This document shows, one piece after another, positions 52,157 to 63,001 of a DNA stretch of 64,000 nucleotides; positions within the stretch are counted from its first letter, which is position 1, and each line of letters starts with the position of its first letter. The stretch covers positions 1,674,001 to 1,738,000 of the forward strand of contig NZ_CP109487.1 in the NCBI RefSeq assembly GCF_036227605.1, in the 5' to 3' direction. Origin of the DNA: Streptomyces sp. NBC_01439. Lineage in GTDB: Bacteria; Actinomycetota; Actinomycetes; Streptomycetales; Streptomycetaceae. The notes under the pieces were generated by a model. It had not been told where the DNA came from and ran no database searches. It saw only the letters and a program-made list of their open reading frames with translations. A program made the translations under genes and the position numbers.

Positions 52157-55100
52157 TCAGGCCCGGTCGCGGGGGCGGGGGCGCAGGGCGGGGCGGGCGG
52201 GTGCGGTAGCGGCCCCGGCCAGGCGGGCGGCGATGCCGGCGGGGGTGGGCGTCTCGAAGAGGTCGCGGATGCCCAGTCGTACGCCCAGCTCCGTGCCGAT
52301 GCGCCCGGCCAGCCGGGTGGCGAGCAGCGAGTGGCCGCCGTGGGCGAAGAAGTCGTCGTCCATGCCCGCCTCCTGGAGGCCGAGGACGGAGGCGAAGATC
52401 TCGCAGACCGTCTTTTCTGCGGGCGTGGCGGGCAGCCGGCCGGCCGGCCGGTGCACGGTGGCCGGGTCGGGGAGCGCCTTGCGGTCCAACTTGCCGTTGA
52501 CGGTCAGCGGGAACTGCGGCAGGTGCAGGAACAGCGACGGGACCATGTAGTTGGGCAGGCTCCGACCCAGTTCGGTGCGGACCTCCTCGGCGGTGGGCGT
52601 GCCGGTGAAGTAGCAGATGAGCCGCTGCTGGCCCGCGTGGTCTCGGTCGACGGCGACGACGGCCTCGCCGACGCCCGGTACGGCGCGCAGCGCGGTCTCC
52701 ACCTCGCCCAGTTCGATGCGGTTGCCGCGGACCTTGACCTGGTGGTCCTGGCGGCCGAGGAAGTCGAGCTGGCCGTCGGCCCGCATCCGGGCGAGGTCGC
52801 CGGTGCGGTACATGCGGCTGCCCGGTTCGGCGCTGAATGGGTCGGGGACGTAGCGCTCGCTGGAGCGGCGCGGGTCGCGCAGGTAGCCGGGGCCCACGCC
52901 GGTACCGCCGATGAAGAGTTCGCCGGGCACGCCGGGCGGTACGGGGGCGAGCGCGGCGTCCAACAGGTAGAGGGTGTTGTTGCGCAGCGGGCGGCCGACG
53001 GGCAGCCGGCCGTGCTCCAACTGGGCGTGCACGTCGGGGCCGATGAAGGCGTGGGTGTTGTCGTCGGAGCATTCGGTGAGGCCGTAGGCGTTGACGATCG
53101 CGGCCTTCGGGTGGCGCGCGTACCAGCGGGTGCACAGTTCGGGCGGCAGCACCTCGCCGTTGACGATGAACCAGCGCAGTTCGGGCAGGGCCGGCGGCAG
53201 CGCACCGGTGTCCCACAGGTCGACGGCGGCGCGCACGAAGGAGGGCACGGTCTCCAGGACCGTGATCCCGCGGCGGGCGGCGTCGTCGAAGAGGGCGGCC
53301 GGGTCGCGGGCGGTGTCCCGGGTGACCAGGTGGACCTGTCCGCCGGTGATCAGCGGGGCGAGCATCTGCCACACGGAGATGTCGAAGGTGAGCGGGGCGT
53401 TCATCACCACGCGGTCGCCGTCGCCGAGGCCGAGGTCCTCGACCTTGGCCAGGAGGTGGTTGTTCATGCCCCGGCGGTGGACCATGGCGCCCTTGGGCTT
53501 GCCGGTGGAGCCCGAGGTGAAGCAGACGTAGGCGAGGGCGTCCGGTCCGCCGGCCGGCTCCGGCCGCTCGCCCGGGGCGGCGGCGGCCTCGTCGTCGATG
53601 ACCAGGACGGGCAGGCCGCCGGGGACGGCGGCGGCGATCTCCTCGGCGCGGGCGCGCTGTTCGGGGGCGGCCAGCAGGCGGGCGATCCCGCCGCTCGCGA
53701 GCAGGTCGGCGGTACGGGTGACGGGGCCCTCGGGGTCGAGGGGGACGTAGGCCGCTCCGGAGCCCAGGATGCCGAGCATCGCGACGGGGACCCGGGCGGT
53801 GGGCTCGCTCAGCACCGCGACCAGGTCGCCGGGGCGCACGCCGTCGGCGAGGAGGGCCAGGGAGAGGGCGTCGGCGCGGGCGACGAGGGCCGCGTAGCTC
53901 AGCTCGCGGCCGGCCTCGTCGGTGGTGGCGACGGCGTCGGGGCGGCGCTCGGCCTGCTGCCGGACGCGCTCGACGGCCTCCGCGTACTGCTCGTCGCGCG
54001 CGGTGTCGTTCCATTCGACCAGGACGCGGTGGCGTTCGGCCGGGGAGAGCAGGTCCACGGTGCCCACCGGGCACGACGGGTCCTCTGCGACGGCTTCCAG
54101 GAGCCGGGCGAGCCGTTCCAACAGGGCCTGGGCGGTGTCCCGTTCGAAGACGTCCGGCCGGTAGTCGATCTGCAGGCGCAGCCGGTCGCCGGGGATGGCG
54201 GTCAGCGAGAGCGGGTAGTGGGCGGCGTCGTACGGGTCCACTCCGGTGACCCGGAGCCCGCCCGCGCCGAGGGCGGCCAGGCCGGCCTCGTCGACCGGGT
54301 AGTTCTGGAAGGCGACGCAGGAGTCGAAGAGCTCCCCCGCCCCGGCGAGCCGCTGGATCTCGACCAGGCCCAGGTGGTGGTGGTCGATCAGCCGCGCCTG
54401 CTCGTCCTGGAGCCGTTCGAACAGGGCGACGAGGGACTCCGCGGGGTCGATCCGCACGCGGACCGGCACGGTGTTGATGCACAGGCCCACGATGTCGGCG
54501 ACGCCGGGCAGTTCGGGGTCGCGGCCGCTGACGATGGCGCCGAAGACCACGTCCTCGGAGCGGATCTGCCGGCCGAGCAGGAGCGCCCACGCGCCCTGGA
54601 GCAGGGTTCCGGAGGTGATCCGGTGGCCGCGCGCGAGGCCGCCGAGCCGCTCGGTCAGGGACTCGGGGAGGTACGTCTCCACGCGGTCGGGCAGGACCGA
54701 GCCGGGCGGCGGGGACACGGGCGCGGTGCGGGTTCCGCCCGCCAGGCCGTCCAGCGCGCGGGTCCAGGCGTCCTGGGCGGCGGTCGTGTCGCGGCTCTGG
54801 AGGCGGCCCAGGAAGGCGGAGTACGGGGTGACCGGGCCCAGGGGCGCGTCGTCGGCGTGGTGCAGGGCGAGGAGTTCGCGCACCAGCACCGGCCAGGACC
54901 AGCCGTCCATCAGGATGTGGTGGTAGGTCAGCAGCAGCCGGTGGGAGAGCGGACCGGTGCGGATGAGGGTGAAGCGCAGCAGCGGCGGGCGGGCGAGGTC
55001 GAAGCGGGTGGCCCGGTCCTCGGCGAGGAGGGTGTCGACGGCGGCGGCGCGCTCGACCGCGGCGAGCCCGGAGAGGTCCAGCTCCTGCCAGGGGGCCCGT

Positions 55101-55393
55101 ACGCCGCGCTGGACGACCTGGGCGGGCTCGCCCGTGGCGCGGCGCAGGAAGCCGGCGCGGAGGTTGGCGTGCCGTCCCAGGACGGTGTCGGCGGCGGCGC
55201 GCAGCCGGTCGGCGTCGAGGGGGCCGTCGAGGTCGAGGAGCAGCTGGGCGACGTAGACGTCGCGTTCCTCCTCGTCGAAGAGGGCGTGGAAGAGGATGCC
55301 GTCCTGGAGCGGGGAGAGCGGCAGGACGTCCTCGACCAGGGAGCGCGCGGCGGGTGCGGCAACGGGGGCGGGGGCGGACGGCGGGTGGTTCAC
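52157..55393 (-). CDS. monomodular NRPS, C-A-T
   Basis: A 1078-residue module. C (about 20-450) begins LPLSPLQDGILFH, the style of D-accepting (DCL) domains, with HHILMDGWS near 157. A has TSGSTGKPKG near 628, an unusual A5 motif YGLTECSDDNTH, and GNRIELGE. T is [13 protein letters not shown] near 1019. By-eye code DIWEINADD, unassigned; the paired aspartates at its end suggest a polar or basic amino acid. There is no termination domain, so the chain must move to another protein. GTG 55391-55393 follows AAGGA, 19 bp after the stop of the previous C-A-T gene. The DCL-type start suggests that it follows the T-E protein. Confidence 0.94.
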   Translation of the reverse strand: MNHPPSAPAPVAAPAARSLVEDVLPLSPLQDGILFHALFDEEERDVYVAQLLLDLDGPLDADRLRAAADTVLGRHANLRAGFLRRATGEPAQVVQRGVRAPWQELDLSGLAAVERAAAVDTLLAEDRATRFDLARPPLLRFTLIRTGPLSHRLLLTYHHILMDGWSWPVLVRELLALHHADDAPLGPVTPYSAFLGRLQSRDTTAAQDAWTRALDGLAGGTRTAPVSPPPGSVLPDRVETYLPESLTERLGGLARGHRITSGTLLQGAWALLLGRQIRSEDVVFGAIVSGRDPELPGVADIVGLCINTVPVRVRIDPAESLVALFERLQDEQARLIDHHHLGLVEIQRLAGAGELFDSCVAFQNYPVDEAGLAALGAGGLRVTGVDPYDAAHYPLSLTAIPGDRLRLQIDYRPDVFERDTAQALLERLARLLEAVAEDPSCPVGTVDLLSPAERHRVLVEWNDTARDEQYAEAVERVRQQAERRPDAVATTDEAGRELSYAALVARADALSLALLADGVRPGDLVAVLSEPTARVPVAMLGILGSGAAYVPLDPEGPVTRTADLLASGGIARLLAAPEQRARAEEIAAAVPGGLPVLVIDDEAAAAPGERPEPAGGPDALAYVCFTSGSTGKPKGAMVHRRGMNNHLLAKVEDLGLGDGDRVVMNAPLTFDISVWQMLAPLITGGQVHLVTRDTARDPAALFDDAARRGITVLETVPSFVRAAVDLWDTGALPPALPELRWFIVNGEVLPPELCTRWYARHPKAAIVNAYGLTECSDDNTHAFIGPDVHAQLEHGRLPVGRPLRNNTLYLLDAALAPVPPGVPGELFIGGTGVGPGYLRDPRRSSERYVPDPFSAEPGSRMYRTGDLARMRADGQLDFLGRQDHQVKVRGNRIELGEVETALRAVPGVGEAVVAVDRDHAGQQRLICYFTGTPTAEEVRTELGRSLPNYMVPSLFLHLPQFPLTVNGKLDRKALPDPATVHRPAGRLPATPAEKTVCEIFASVLGLQEAGMDDDFFAHGGHSLLATRLAGRIGTELGVRLGIRDLFETPTPAGIAARLAGAATAPARPALRPRPRDRA

Positions 55394-55412
55394 GGTCGTG
55401 TTCCTTCGGTGG

Positions 55413-58400
55413 TCAGGCGGTCTGGGTGCGGCGGGCCCGGCGGACGATCGGCGGGTCCTCGGCGCCGGCGGCCGCGGCGGCGGGCAGGGCGGCGGCCAGT
55501 TCGGCGACGGTGGGGCCAGTGAAGAGCTGGCGGATGCCGACGGCGGCTCCGAACCGCGCCGTGACCTCGGCGAGCAGTTGGGTGGCGAGCAGGGAGTGGC
55601 CGCCGAGGTCGAAGAAGCTGTCGTGGACGCCGATCCGCGGCAGGCCGAGGACCTGTTCCCAGATCGCACACAGGGCGCGCTCGTCGTCGGTGCGCGGCTC
55701 CTGGTGGGCCGCTGCGGTGCCGGCCGTGGCCGGGTCCGGCGCGGGCAGGGCGGTCAGGTCGGTCTTGCCGTTGGCCGTCACGGGGAAGGCGTCCAGCAGG
55801 GTGAGGGTGGCGGGCACCATGTAGTCGGGGAGCCGGGCGCGCAGGTGTTCGCGCAGTTCCCGCGGGTCGGGTGCGGGGGTTCCCTCGGCGGGAACCGCGT
55901 AGCCCGCGAGCGCGGGTCCGGCGGCCGTGTCCACGACGGTGACGGCGGCCTGGCCCACCGCCGGGTGGCCGGCGAGGGCGTGCTCGATCTCGCCGGGTTC
56001 GATGCGCAGTCCGCGGATCTTGACCTGCCGGTCGGCGCGGCCGAGGTACTCGACCTGGCCGTCGGTGTTCCAGCGGGCCAGGTCGCCGGTGCGGTACATG
56101 CGGGCGCCCGGGGGGCCGTACGGGCAGGCGACGAAGCGTTCGGCGGTCAGCGCGGCCCGGCCGAGGTAGCCCTGGGCGAGTCCGGCGCCGGCGATGTAGA
56201 GCTCGCCGATGACGCCGGGTGCCACGAGGCCGAGCCGCTCGTCCAGGACGTGGAGCTGCGTGCCGTCGAGCGGCCGGCCGATGGGGACCTGCCCGTCGGG
56301 GGCCTCCTGGCCCGGGCCGACGGCGAAGGTCGCGGCGAAGGTGGTGGTCTCGGTGGGGCCGTAGGCGTTGGTGACGGTGGTGCGGGGGCAGGCCTCGCGG
56401 ACCCGGCGAACCATGGACGGCGAGGCGGCCTCGCCACCGGTCATCACCTCGTGCAGCGTGCCGAGGGCGGGCAGGCAGCGGTCGGCGAGGACGTTGAAGA
56501 GGGTGGCGGTGAGGAAGGTTCCGGTGACCTTCTCCTCGGTCATCAGCCGGGCCAGCGCGTCGACGTCGAGCTCGCCGGGCGGCGCGACGACGACCAGGCC
56601 GCCGTTCAGGAGCGGCACCCACATTTCGTAGGTGGAGGCGTCGAAGGCGTGCGGGGAGCGGAACAGGACCCGCTCGTGCGCGCCGCCGCGCCAGCGCCCG
56701 TCGGTGGCGAGGGCGACGACCTCGCGGTGGGAGACGGCCACGCCCTTGGGGGTGCCCGTGGAGCCGGAGGTGTACATCAGGTAGGCGAGCGCCTCGGGAT
56801 GCCCGGGGAGCCCGGCCGGCGCGCCGGCCACGGCCGCGTCGGTGGGGGCCGCGTCCGGGCGCAGCACGTGGCGCGGACCTGCCGGCACGGGCTCGCCGTC
56901 CGGGAGGTCGGTGACGAGGACGGCGGCTGCGGCCGCGGTGATCACGGCCTCGGTGCGGGCGCGCGGGGCCCGCGCGTCCAGCGGCAGGTAGGCGGCGCCC
57001 GCCTTGAGGATGCCGAGGCAGGCGGCGACGAGGTCGGCCGAGCGGTCCATCAGTACGGCGACGGCCTCGCCCGGGCGGACGCCGAGGGCGTGCAGCCGTC
57101 CGGCGATCTGGTCGGCCAGGGCGTCCAGTTCGGCGTACGTGGTCTCCCGACCGGCGCAGAGCACGGCGGCGCGGTCGGGGTGGGCGGCGGCCCGTTCCGC
57201 GAAGGCCGCGTGGACGGTGCGGTCGTCGGCGGCGACGGGTGCGCCCTGCCAGTGCTCCAGGAGGTCGGCGCGCTCCCCGGGCAGCAGGACGTCGAGGGCG
57301 GAGATCGGTGTTCCCGGTTCGCGGACGACGGCGCCGATGAGGTGGACGAGCCGGTCCAGGAGGCGCCGGGCCGTGGCCTCGTCGAACAGGTCGCTCGCGT
57401 ACTCCAGACCGAGGGCCAGGCCCCGGGGTGCTCCGGTGGCCGGGTCGTGGAGCTCCTCGACCTCCAGGGTGAGGTCGAATTTGGCGGTGTCGGTGCGTAC
57501 CGCCTCCACCTCCGCGGCCAGCCCCGCGAAGGCGGGGACCTGCGGCTCGGTGCGCTGGGCGGAGACGGCGACCTGGAAGAGCGGGTGCCGGGCGGACGAG
57601 CGGGCCGGGTTGAGGCGTTCGACGAGCGATTCGAAGGGCAGTTCCTGGTGGGCGTACGTCTCGAGGGCGGCGGACCGCACCCGGCCCAGCACCTCCGTGA
57701 AGGCGGGGTCGCCGGAGGTGTCGGCGCGCACGATCAGGGTGTTGACGAAGAGGCCCACGAGGTCGGTGAGGGCTTCGTCGTCGCGGCCGTCGACGGGGCA
57801 GCCGAGCGGCAGGTCGGTGCCGGCGCCGAGGCGGGTGAGCAGGACCGCGAAGGCCGCCTGGACGGCCATGAACGGCGTGGCGCGGCCGCCCCGGGCCAGC
57901 GCGGCGAGCCCGGCGTGGACGGCGGCGTCGGTCCGTGCCTCCACAGTTGCACCCCGGTGGCCGGCCACGGCCGGGCGCGGCCGGTCGGCGGGCAGGGCCA
58001 GTTCCTCGGGCAGGCCGTCCAGGGCGGCCGCCCAGTGGGTGAGCAGCCGGGCGTGCAGGGAGTCGGGGTCCTGGGCCGGGCCGAGGAGTTCGCGCTGCCA
58101 CAGGGCGTAGTCCGGGTACTGGACGGGCAGTTCGGGCCACTCGGGCGGGCGGCCGGAGCACCGGGCGGTGTAGGCGGCGGCCAGGTCGCGGACGAGGACG
58201 TTCACGGAGTGGCCGTCGCCCGCGATGTGGTGCAGGACCAGGAGCAGGTAGTGGTCCTCATCCCCGTCGGTGAACAGGTCGGCGCGCAGGGGCGGTTCGG
58301 CGGCGAGGTCGAAGGGCCGGGACGAGGCCTCCGCCGCCCGCCCGGCGCGCTCGGCGGGCGGGCAGACGGTGACGGTGAGCACCGGGACGGCGTCCGCGGG

Positions 58401-58616
58401 GTCCAGGACGCGCTGGTGGGGGCGGCCCGCCGCGTCGGGGAAGACGGTGCGCAGGGCCTCGTGGCGGCCGCTCACGTCCGCGAGCGCGGCCTCCAGGGCG
58501 GGGCGGTCGAGGGCGCCGCGCAGCCGCAGCCCGACGGGGATGTGGTAGAGCGCGCCGTCGGCGCCGTCCCGGGCGTGGAACCACAATCGCTGCTGGGCGT
58601 GGGACAGAGGGATCAC
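55413..58616 (-). CDS. monomodular NRPS, C-A-T
   Basis: A 1067-residue module. C begins [17 protein letters not shown], typical of L-accepting (LCL) domains, with HHIAGDGHS near 130. A has [10 protein letters not shown] near 617 and [12 protein letters not shown] is [13 protein letters not shown] near 1005. By-eye code DAYFMGATF, close to that of the first A domain of the terminal NRPS and resembling Ile/Val-type codes. GTG 58614-58616 overlaps the T-E stop (GTGA). No termination domain is present. Although it follows the T-E gene in the operon, its LCL-type C domain is not what one expects directly after an epimerase. Confidence 0.94.
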   Translation of the reverse strand: MIPLSHAQQRLWFHARDGADGALYHIPVGLRLRGALDRPALEAALADVSGRHEALRTVFPDAAGRPHQRVLDPADAVPVLTVTVCPPAERAGRAAEASSRPFDLAAEPPLRADLFTDGDEDHYLLLVLHHIAGDGHSVNVLVRDLAAAYTARCSGRPPEWPELPVQYPDYALWQRELLGPAQDPDSLHARLLTHWAAALDGLPEELALPADRPRPAVAGHRGATVEARTDAAVHAGLAALARGGRATPFMAVQAAFAVLLTRLGAGTDLPLGCPVDGRDDEALTDLVGLFVNTLIVRADTSGDPAFTEVLGRVRSAALETYAHQELPFESLVERLNPARSSARHPLFQVAVSAQRTEPQVPAFAGLAAEVEAVRTDTAKFDLTLEVEELHDPATGAPRGLALGLEYASDLFDEATARRLLDRLVHLIGAVVREPGTPISALDVLLPGERADLLEHWQGAPVAADDRTVHAAFAERAAAHPDRAAVLCAGRETTYAELDALADQIAGRLHALGVRPGEAVAVLMDRSADLVAACLGILKAGAAYLPLDARAPRARTEAVITAAAAAVLVTDLPDGEPVPAGPRHVLRPDAAPTDAAVAGAPAGLPGHPEALAYLMYTSGSTGTPKGVAVSHREVVALATDGRWRGGAHERVLFRSPHAFDASTYEMWVPLLNGGLVVVAPPGELDVDALARLMTEEKVTGTFLTATLFNVLADRCLPALGTLHEVMTGGEAASPSMVRRVREACPRTTVTNAYGPTETTTFAATFAVGPGQEAPDGQVPIGRPLDGTQLHVLDERLGLVAPGVIGELYIAGAGLAQGYLGRAALTAERFVACPYGPPGARMYRTGDLARWNTDGQVEYLGRADRQVKIRGLRIEPGEIEHALAGHPAVGQAAVTVVDTAAGPALAGYAVPAEGTPAPDPRELREHLRARLPDYMVPATLTLLDAFPVTANGKTDLTALPAPDPATAGTAAAHQEPRTDDERALCAIWEQVLGLPRIGVHDSFFDLGGHSLLATQLLAEVTARFGAAVGIRQLFTGPTVAELAAALPAAAAAGAEDPPIVRRARRTQTA

Positions 58617-60430
58617 AGCAGGGCTCCGAGCTGGGATTCGAAGGTGTCGAGGTCGGCCTGGCTGACCTGGGCGAGGGACACGTCGGAAGGGGTCAACCCG
58701 CCGGCGTCCGGGCGGGCGGCGTGGGTGACGACGGCGCGCAGCATGGTGAACCACTCCTGCGCGAGGTCGTGAACCCAACTCCCCGGGAAGGCGTTGCCCG
58801 CCCAGGTCCAGGTGGCGCTGAGGGTGAGGCCGTCCGGGCCCTCGTGGGCGGCCGCGTTGACCTCCACGGCGTGGGCCATCGGCAGGCCTTCGTCGGCGTC
58901 GTCGAGGGCGAAGGCGTGCCCGGGCGCGGCGTCCCAGGGGGCGTCGCCGCCCATCGGGAACCGGCCGAGGTAGTTGAAGCCGATCTGGGGAATGCCGCGC
59001 GCGGCGAGGTCCGGCCCGGTACGGGAGTTGAGGTGGCGCAGCAGCCCGAAGCCGATGCCCTTGTCCGGTACGGCGCGCAGTTCCTCCTTGACCAGGCGCA
59101 GGGCCGCGCCGACCGCGGGTCCGCCGGCGCGGGCCTCGTCGAGGTCGGGTCGGCCGAGGGCGAGGCGTACGGGGAACACGGTGGTGAACCAGCCGACGGT
59201 GCGGGACAGGTCGGTGCCGTCGGTGACGTCCTCCCGGCCGTGGCCCTCGACGTCCACGAGGACGGTGCCCTCCGTGTCACCCGTGTCCCGGCCGTCGGCG
59301 CTGCGCCGGCCGAGGACGGCGAGGGCCAGGGCGGTCAGCAGGACGTCGTTGACGGTGCCGTTGACGAGTCCGGGCGCGGTGGTGAGCAAGGGGCCCGTCA
59401 CGTCCGGCCCGAGGGTCAGGGTGAGGGTGTTGTCCGGGCTTTCGGGGTCGAGGCCGCCGGCCGCGCGGACCCCGGCGAGGGCCTGCGGGGCCTCTTGCAG
59501 GGCGGCGGCCCAGCGGTCGGCCTCGGCGCTCCGGCGGCCGGAGGTGGCCTCCGCGCGCAGGAGGTCGGCCCAGTGCGCGAAGGGGGTGTGCGCCGGTTCC
59601 AGGACGGGCTCGCGACCCTCGGCGAGGGCCGCCGCACAGGTCCGCAGGTCGTCGTGGAGGATCCGCCACGAGACGCCGTCGACCACGAGGTGGTGGACGA
59701 CGAGCGCGAGGCGTCCTTGCTGTCCGGCTCCCCGGTCGAGGAGTACGGCGCGCAGCATGTGGCCCGCGCGGGGCGCGAGCAGCCGACGGGCCGCTCGCAT
59801 CCGCTCCCGGGTCAGGGCGGGGAGTTCTGCGTCGCCCGTCCCGCGGGCGTCCACGTGGTCCAGCAGGTCCGCCGCGGCGACGGAGCCGGCGGGCGGTACG
59901 AGCGGCTCGGCGCCGTGGGCCCCGATCCCGTCGGGCAGCCGCAGGCGGAGCATCTCGTGGGTGTCGAGGAGGGCCTGGACGGTGCGTTCGGCGTCCGCCT
60001 GCCCGAAGCCCGGCGGGGTGCGCAGGACGAGCGACTGGTTGTACGTGTCGACGGGGCCGCCGAGTTCGGCGAGCCAGCCCATGATGGGGGTGGGTGCCAG
60101 CGGGCCCAGGCGGCGCGGGGGCACGAGCGGTCCGGCGCCCTCGCCCGGCCGGCCCTGGGCGAGGGCGGTAGCGGCGAGCGCGCTCACGCTCTCGGCACGG
60201 AGCACGTCGCGGGTGCTGACGACGAGGCCCGCCGCGCGGGCGCGGCTGACGACCTGGATCGCCTGGATGCTGTCGCCGCCGAGCCCGGTGAAGCTGTGGC
60301 CCGCGCCGACGTCGGCGCGGCCGAGGACCTCGGCGAAGAGGGTGCGCAGGATGCGTACGGGGTCGGCGCCCGTGTCGGTGTCTCCGCCGGTGTCGGCCGA
60401 CTGCCCGGTGGGGCGGACGGGCTCAGCCAC
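58613..60430 (-). CDS. NRPS didomain, T-E, lacking an A domain
   Basis: A 605-residue protein that starts directly with a carrier domain ([10 protein letters not shown], Ser near residue 52; the GGDS form is usual before E domains). An epimerization domain follows: [13 protein letters not shown] near 247, [23 protein letters not shown]. No C or A domain precedes it, so its amino acid must be loaded in trans, most simply by the stand-alone A domain at 50513-52051. It would then present a D-amino acid as chain starter. GTG 60428-60430 overlaps the MbtH stop by 8 nt, so the two are translated together. Confidence 0.93.
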   Translation of the reverse strand: MAEPVRPTGQSADTGGDTDTGADPVRILRTLFAEVLGRADVGAGHSFTGLGGDSIQAIQVVSRARAAGLVVSTRDVLRAESVSALAATALAQGRPGEGAGPLVPPRRLGPLAPTPIMGWLAELGGPVDTYNQSLVLRTPPGFGQADAERTVQALLDTHEMLRLRLPDGIGAHGAEPLVPPAGSVAAADLLDHVDARGTGDAELPALTRERMRAARRLLAPRAGHMLRAVLLDRGAGQQGRLALVVHHLVVDGVSWRILHDDLRTCAAALAEGREPVLEPAHTPFAHWADLLRAEATSGRRSAEADRWAAALQEAPQALAGVRAAGGLDPESPDNTLTLTLGPDVTGPLLTTAPGLVNGTVNDVLLTALALAVLGRRSADGRDTGDTEGTVLVDVEGHGREDVTDGTDLSRTVGWFTTVFPVRLALGRPDLDEARAGGPAVGAALRLVKEELRAVPDKGIGFGLLRHLNSRTGPDLAARGIPQIGFNYLGRFPMGGDAPWDAAPGHAFALDDADEGLPMAHAVEVNAAAHEGPDGLTLSATWTWAGNAFPGSWVHDLAQEWFTMLRAVVTHAARPDAGGLTPSDVSLAQVSQADLDTFESQLGALL

Positions 60431-60647
60431 GGGGCGCGTTCCCGGCGAGGGCGGCCACCAGGGAGGCGGGGCGCATGTCGGTCCAGACCCGCTCGACGTG
60501 GTCCAGGCAGGCCTGCCGGCCGTCGGGGCCGTGCACCACGGTCCAGCCGGCCGGGACGGGGTTGGCCGCGGGCCACAGGGAGTGCTGGAGCTCGTCGTTG
60601 CGGACCACGACGTAGGTGGCGTTGTCGTTCTCGAAGGGGTTGCTCAT
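60423..60647 (-). CDS. MbtH-family protein of the leftward arm
   Basis: A 74-residue MbtH protein with the conserved HSLWPAANPVPAGWTVVHG and DHVERVWTDMRPASL. It presumably activates the A domains encoded downstream. ATG 60645-60647 follows AAGGCGAACC. Its stop lies inside the start region of the T-E gene (8-nt overlap). It is only moderately similar to the MbtH at 44869-45069, so the copies are not a recent duplication. Confidence 0.95.
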   Translation of the reverse strand: MSNPFENDNATYVVVRNDELQHSLWPAANPVPAGWTVVHGPDGRQACLDHVERVWTDMRPASLVAALAGNAPRG

Positions 60648-60671
60648 GGCGGTTCGCCTTTCGGGACGGGG

Positions 60672-60695
60672 GCGGCCGTACGGTCGTACGGCCGC
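60672..60695 (-). promoter_or_regulatory. 11-bp palindrome before mbtH
   Basis: GCGGCCGTACG (60672-60682) and its exact complement (60685-60695) are separated by 2 nt. The element lies in the 84-bp gap between the cysteine-synthase/ATP-grasp gene and the start of mbtH. It may be a terminator splitting precursor genes from NRPS genes, or an operator for a promoter in front of mbtH. Confidence 0.55.
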
Positions 60696-60731
60696 TTCGC
60701 GGAACGGGAAGTGACGGTCAATCAGAATCGG

Positions 60732-62999
60732 TCAGGAACGGGGCGCGGCCTCGATGTCGAGGCGGAGCAGGGCCCGCGCCGCGTCGAGGGCTGCGTGCAC
60801 GCCCTCCGGCTCCGGGTGGCGGGCGATGACGTGCCCGAGGCGGTCGGAGGCGCTGCGGGGCCTGCGTACGGGCGTGCCGGGGGCGGCGGTGACCAGTACC
60901 GACTCCACCCCCTCGACGGCGGCGGCCTCCCGGGTGCCGTGGGTGGCGGTGAGGGTGCCGTCGGCGTCGGCGAGGACGAACTGGATCCCGGCGTGGCCGG
61001 ACCCCTCGGCCTTGAGGTGCGGGGGCAGGCCGAGGGCGGCGCGGAGCTGCTCCCCGAGGAGGTCCACCCCGGTGGCCAGTCGGATCAGTTCGGGGATCAT
61101 GCCGCCGGCCGGGCGCGGGTTGATCTCGATGAGGGCGGGCCCGGCCGCGGTCAGTTTGACCTCGGTGTGGGTGGCTCCCAGGCGGATCCCGGCCGCGTCC
61201 AGGGCCGCCGTCACCGTCTCGGTGATCTGCTGGGCGGTGGCGGCGGGCAGCGGGGCGGGGAAGAGGTGGCGGTGCTCGACGAAGTGCGGGGTGGCCGTCA
61301 CGGACTTGGCGGTGATGCCGACGCACACCGCCCGGCCCTCCCCGCTGAACATCTCGACGCTGTACTCCGGCGCGTCCAGGTACTCCTCGACGAGGACGGT
61401 GCGGGCGGTGGGCATGCCCCGGACGTTGGTGTCGATCGCGAGGATCTTCTCGATCTGGGCGCGGACCTCCGCCTCGTCGGCGCAGAGCAGGACGTTGGTG
61501 GAGCCCGAGTCGTCGGCCGGCTTGACCACGCAGGGCAGTCCGGTGCGGGCGACGGCCTCCGCCGCCCCGGCCGGCTCGTGCACGAGGGCGTACCGGGGCT
61601 GGCGGACGTCCGCGGTCCGCAGCCTCTCGCGCAGGGCGGCCTTGTCGCGGCAGAGCGCCACGGCGTCGGGCGGGTTGCCGGGCAGGCCGAGCCACTGGGC
61701 GATCCGGGCGGCGGCCGGTACGTAGAAGTCGCTGGTGGTGGTGACGCCCGCGATCTCCTCGCGGCGGAACCGCTCCTGTACGGCGGCGCGCAGGGCGGCG
61801 TCGGAGTTGGTGTCGCAGCGCACCACCTCGGCGCCGGTGTCCGCGAGGCCGCGGTAGCGGTCGGGGTCGCCGGTCAGCAGGACGGGTACGGTGCCCAGTT
61901 CGCGGGCCCGGTCCAGGGCCAGCATGCCGGTGCCGGTGGTGTTGGACTCCACGAACAGCAGGTGCCGCCGGATCCCGGCGGGCGGGCTGTAGGCGAGGGC
62001 GGACCAGGTGTGGGCGGTCCCCTCGGGGTCGAGGACGGCCGGCGCGGTGGCGGTGGGCACCTCGCCCAGCCGGTGGGCGTCCCAGTGCTCGTCGTTGTAG
62101 ACGGTGTCGGCGTAGCGGTCGCCGCGGTCGGGCAGGATGCCGACGATCCGGCTTCCGGGCTCGGCGCGGTCGGCGAGGCCGGTGAGGACCCGGTAGACGG
62201 AGCCCGAGGTGTTGCCGCCGAAGATCTGCTGCTCGCGGGCGAGGTCCCAGGTCGCGGCGAAGGCCTCGTGGTCGTTGAGCCAGTGCACCTCGTCGACGAG
62301 GGTGCGGTCCAGGTTCTTGGGCAGCAGGCTGTTGCCCAGCCCGCTCTGCAGCCGCTGCGGCACGTCGGGCTGTCCGAAGAGGGCGCTGCCCACGCAGTCG
62401 ACGCCGACGACGTGCAGGGCGGGGAGGCTCTCGCGCAGCGCCCGTGCGGTGCCGCACAGGGAGCCGCCGCTGCCGACGGCCCCGACGAGGGTGTCGAACT
62501 GACCTAGATCCGCCAGGAGTTCACCGGCGAGGGTGCGGTAGGCGCCGGGGTTGTCGGGGTTGGTGTACTGCTGCGGCCAGAACGCGCCGGGGAGTTCGTC
62601 GAGGAGTTCTGCGAGCCGCTCCAGGCGGGCGCTCTGCCAGCCGTGGCTGGTCATCGCCTCGACCACGTGCACCCGGCAGCCCAGGGCGCGGAGTTTGGCG
62701 AGGGTGACCGGGTCGATGCGCGGATCGGTGACGATGTGGACCTCGTGACCCAGGGAGCGGCCGACGAGGGCGACGCCGAGGGCCATGGTCCCCGAGGAGC
62801 TCTCGATGACGGGGGCGCCCGGCTTCAGGGTGCCCAGTCGCCGGGCCTCCAGCAGGATGTTGCGGGCGACGCGGTCCTTCATCGCGAAGAGGTTCTGCAG
62901 TTCCAGCTTGGCGTAGACCTCCACGCCGCGGGCCTCGCCGAGGCGCAGCCGGACCAGCGGGGTCGCGCCGATCGCGTCCGTCACGGTGTCGAACAGCAT
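60732..62999 (-). CDS. fusion of cysteine-synthase-like PLP enzyme and ATP-grasp ligase
   Basis: A 755-residue two-part protein. Residues 1 to about 330 form a fold type II PLP enzyme of the cysteine synthase/SbnA group: the lysine is Lys41 in LFAMKDRVARN, with substrate loop ESSSGTMALG, phosphate loop GSGGSLCGT and GGNTSGS. From about 375 to 755 is an ATP-grasp ligase (CVVKPADDSGSTNVLLC, VLVEEYLDAPEYSVEM, TEVKLTAAGPALIEINPRPA). The PLP half should replace a beta leaving group, for example phosphate from phosphothreonine or phosphoserine, with an amine. The ATP-grasp half could couple an amine to a carboxylate. ATG 62997-62999 follows TGGAG, 2 nt after the kinase stop. Confidence 0.9.
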   Translation of the reverse strand: MLFDTVTDAIGATPLVRLRLGEARGVEVYAKLELQNLFAMKDRVARNILLEARRLGTLKPGAPVIESSSGTMALGVALVGRSLGHEVHIVTDPRIDPVTLAKLRALGCRVHVVEAMTSHGWQSARLERLAELLDELPGAFWPQQYTNPDNPGAYRTLAGELLADLGQFDTLVGAVGSGGSLCGTARALRESLPALHVVGVDCVGSALFGQPDVPQRLQSGLGNSLLPKNLDRTLVDEVHWLNDHEAFAATWDLAREQQIFGGNTSGSVYRVLTGLADRAEPGSRIVGILPDRGDRYADTVYNDEHWDAHRLGEVPTATAPAVLDPEGTAHTWSALAYSPPAGIRRHLLFVESNTTGTGMLALDRARELGTVPVLLTGDPDRYRGLADTGAEVVRCDTNSDAALRAAVQERFRREEIAGVTTTSDFYVPAAARIAQWLGLPGNPPDAVALCRDKAALRERLRTADVRQPRYALVHEPAGAAEAVARTGLPCVVKPADDSGSTNVLLCADEAEVRAQIEKILAIDTNVRGMPTARTVLVEEYLDAPEYSVEMFSGEGRAVCVGITAKSVTATPHFVEHRHLFPAPLPAATAQQITETVTAALDAAGIRLGATHTEVKLTAAGPALIEINPRPAGGMIPELIRLATGVDLLGEQLRAALGLPPHLKAEGSGHAGIQFVLADADGTLTATHGTREAAAVEGVESVLVTAAPGTPVRRPRSASDRLGHVIARHPEPEGVHAALDAARALLRLDIEAAPRS

Positions 63000-63001
63000 G
63001 G

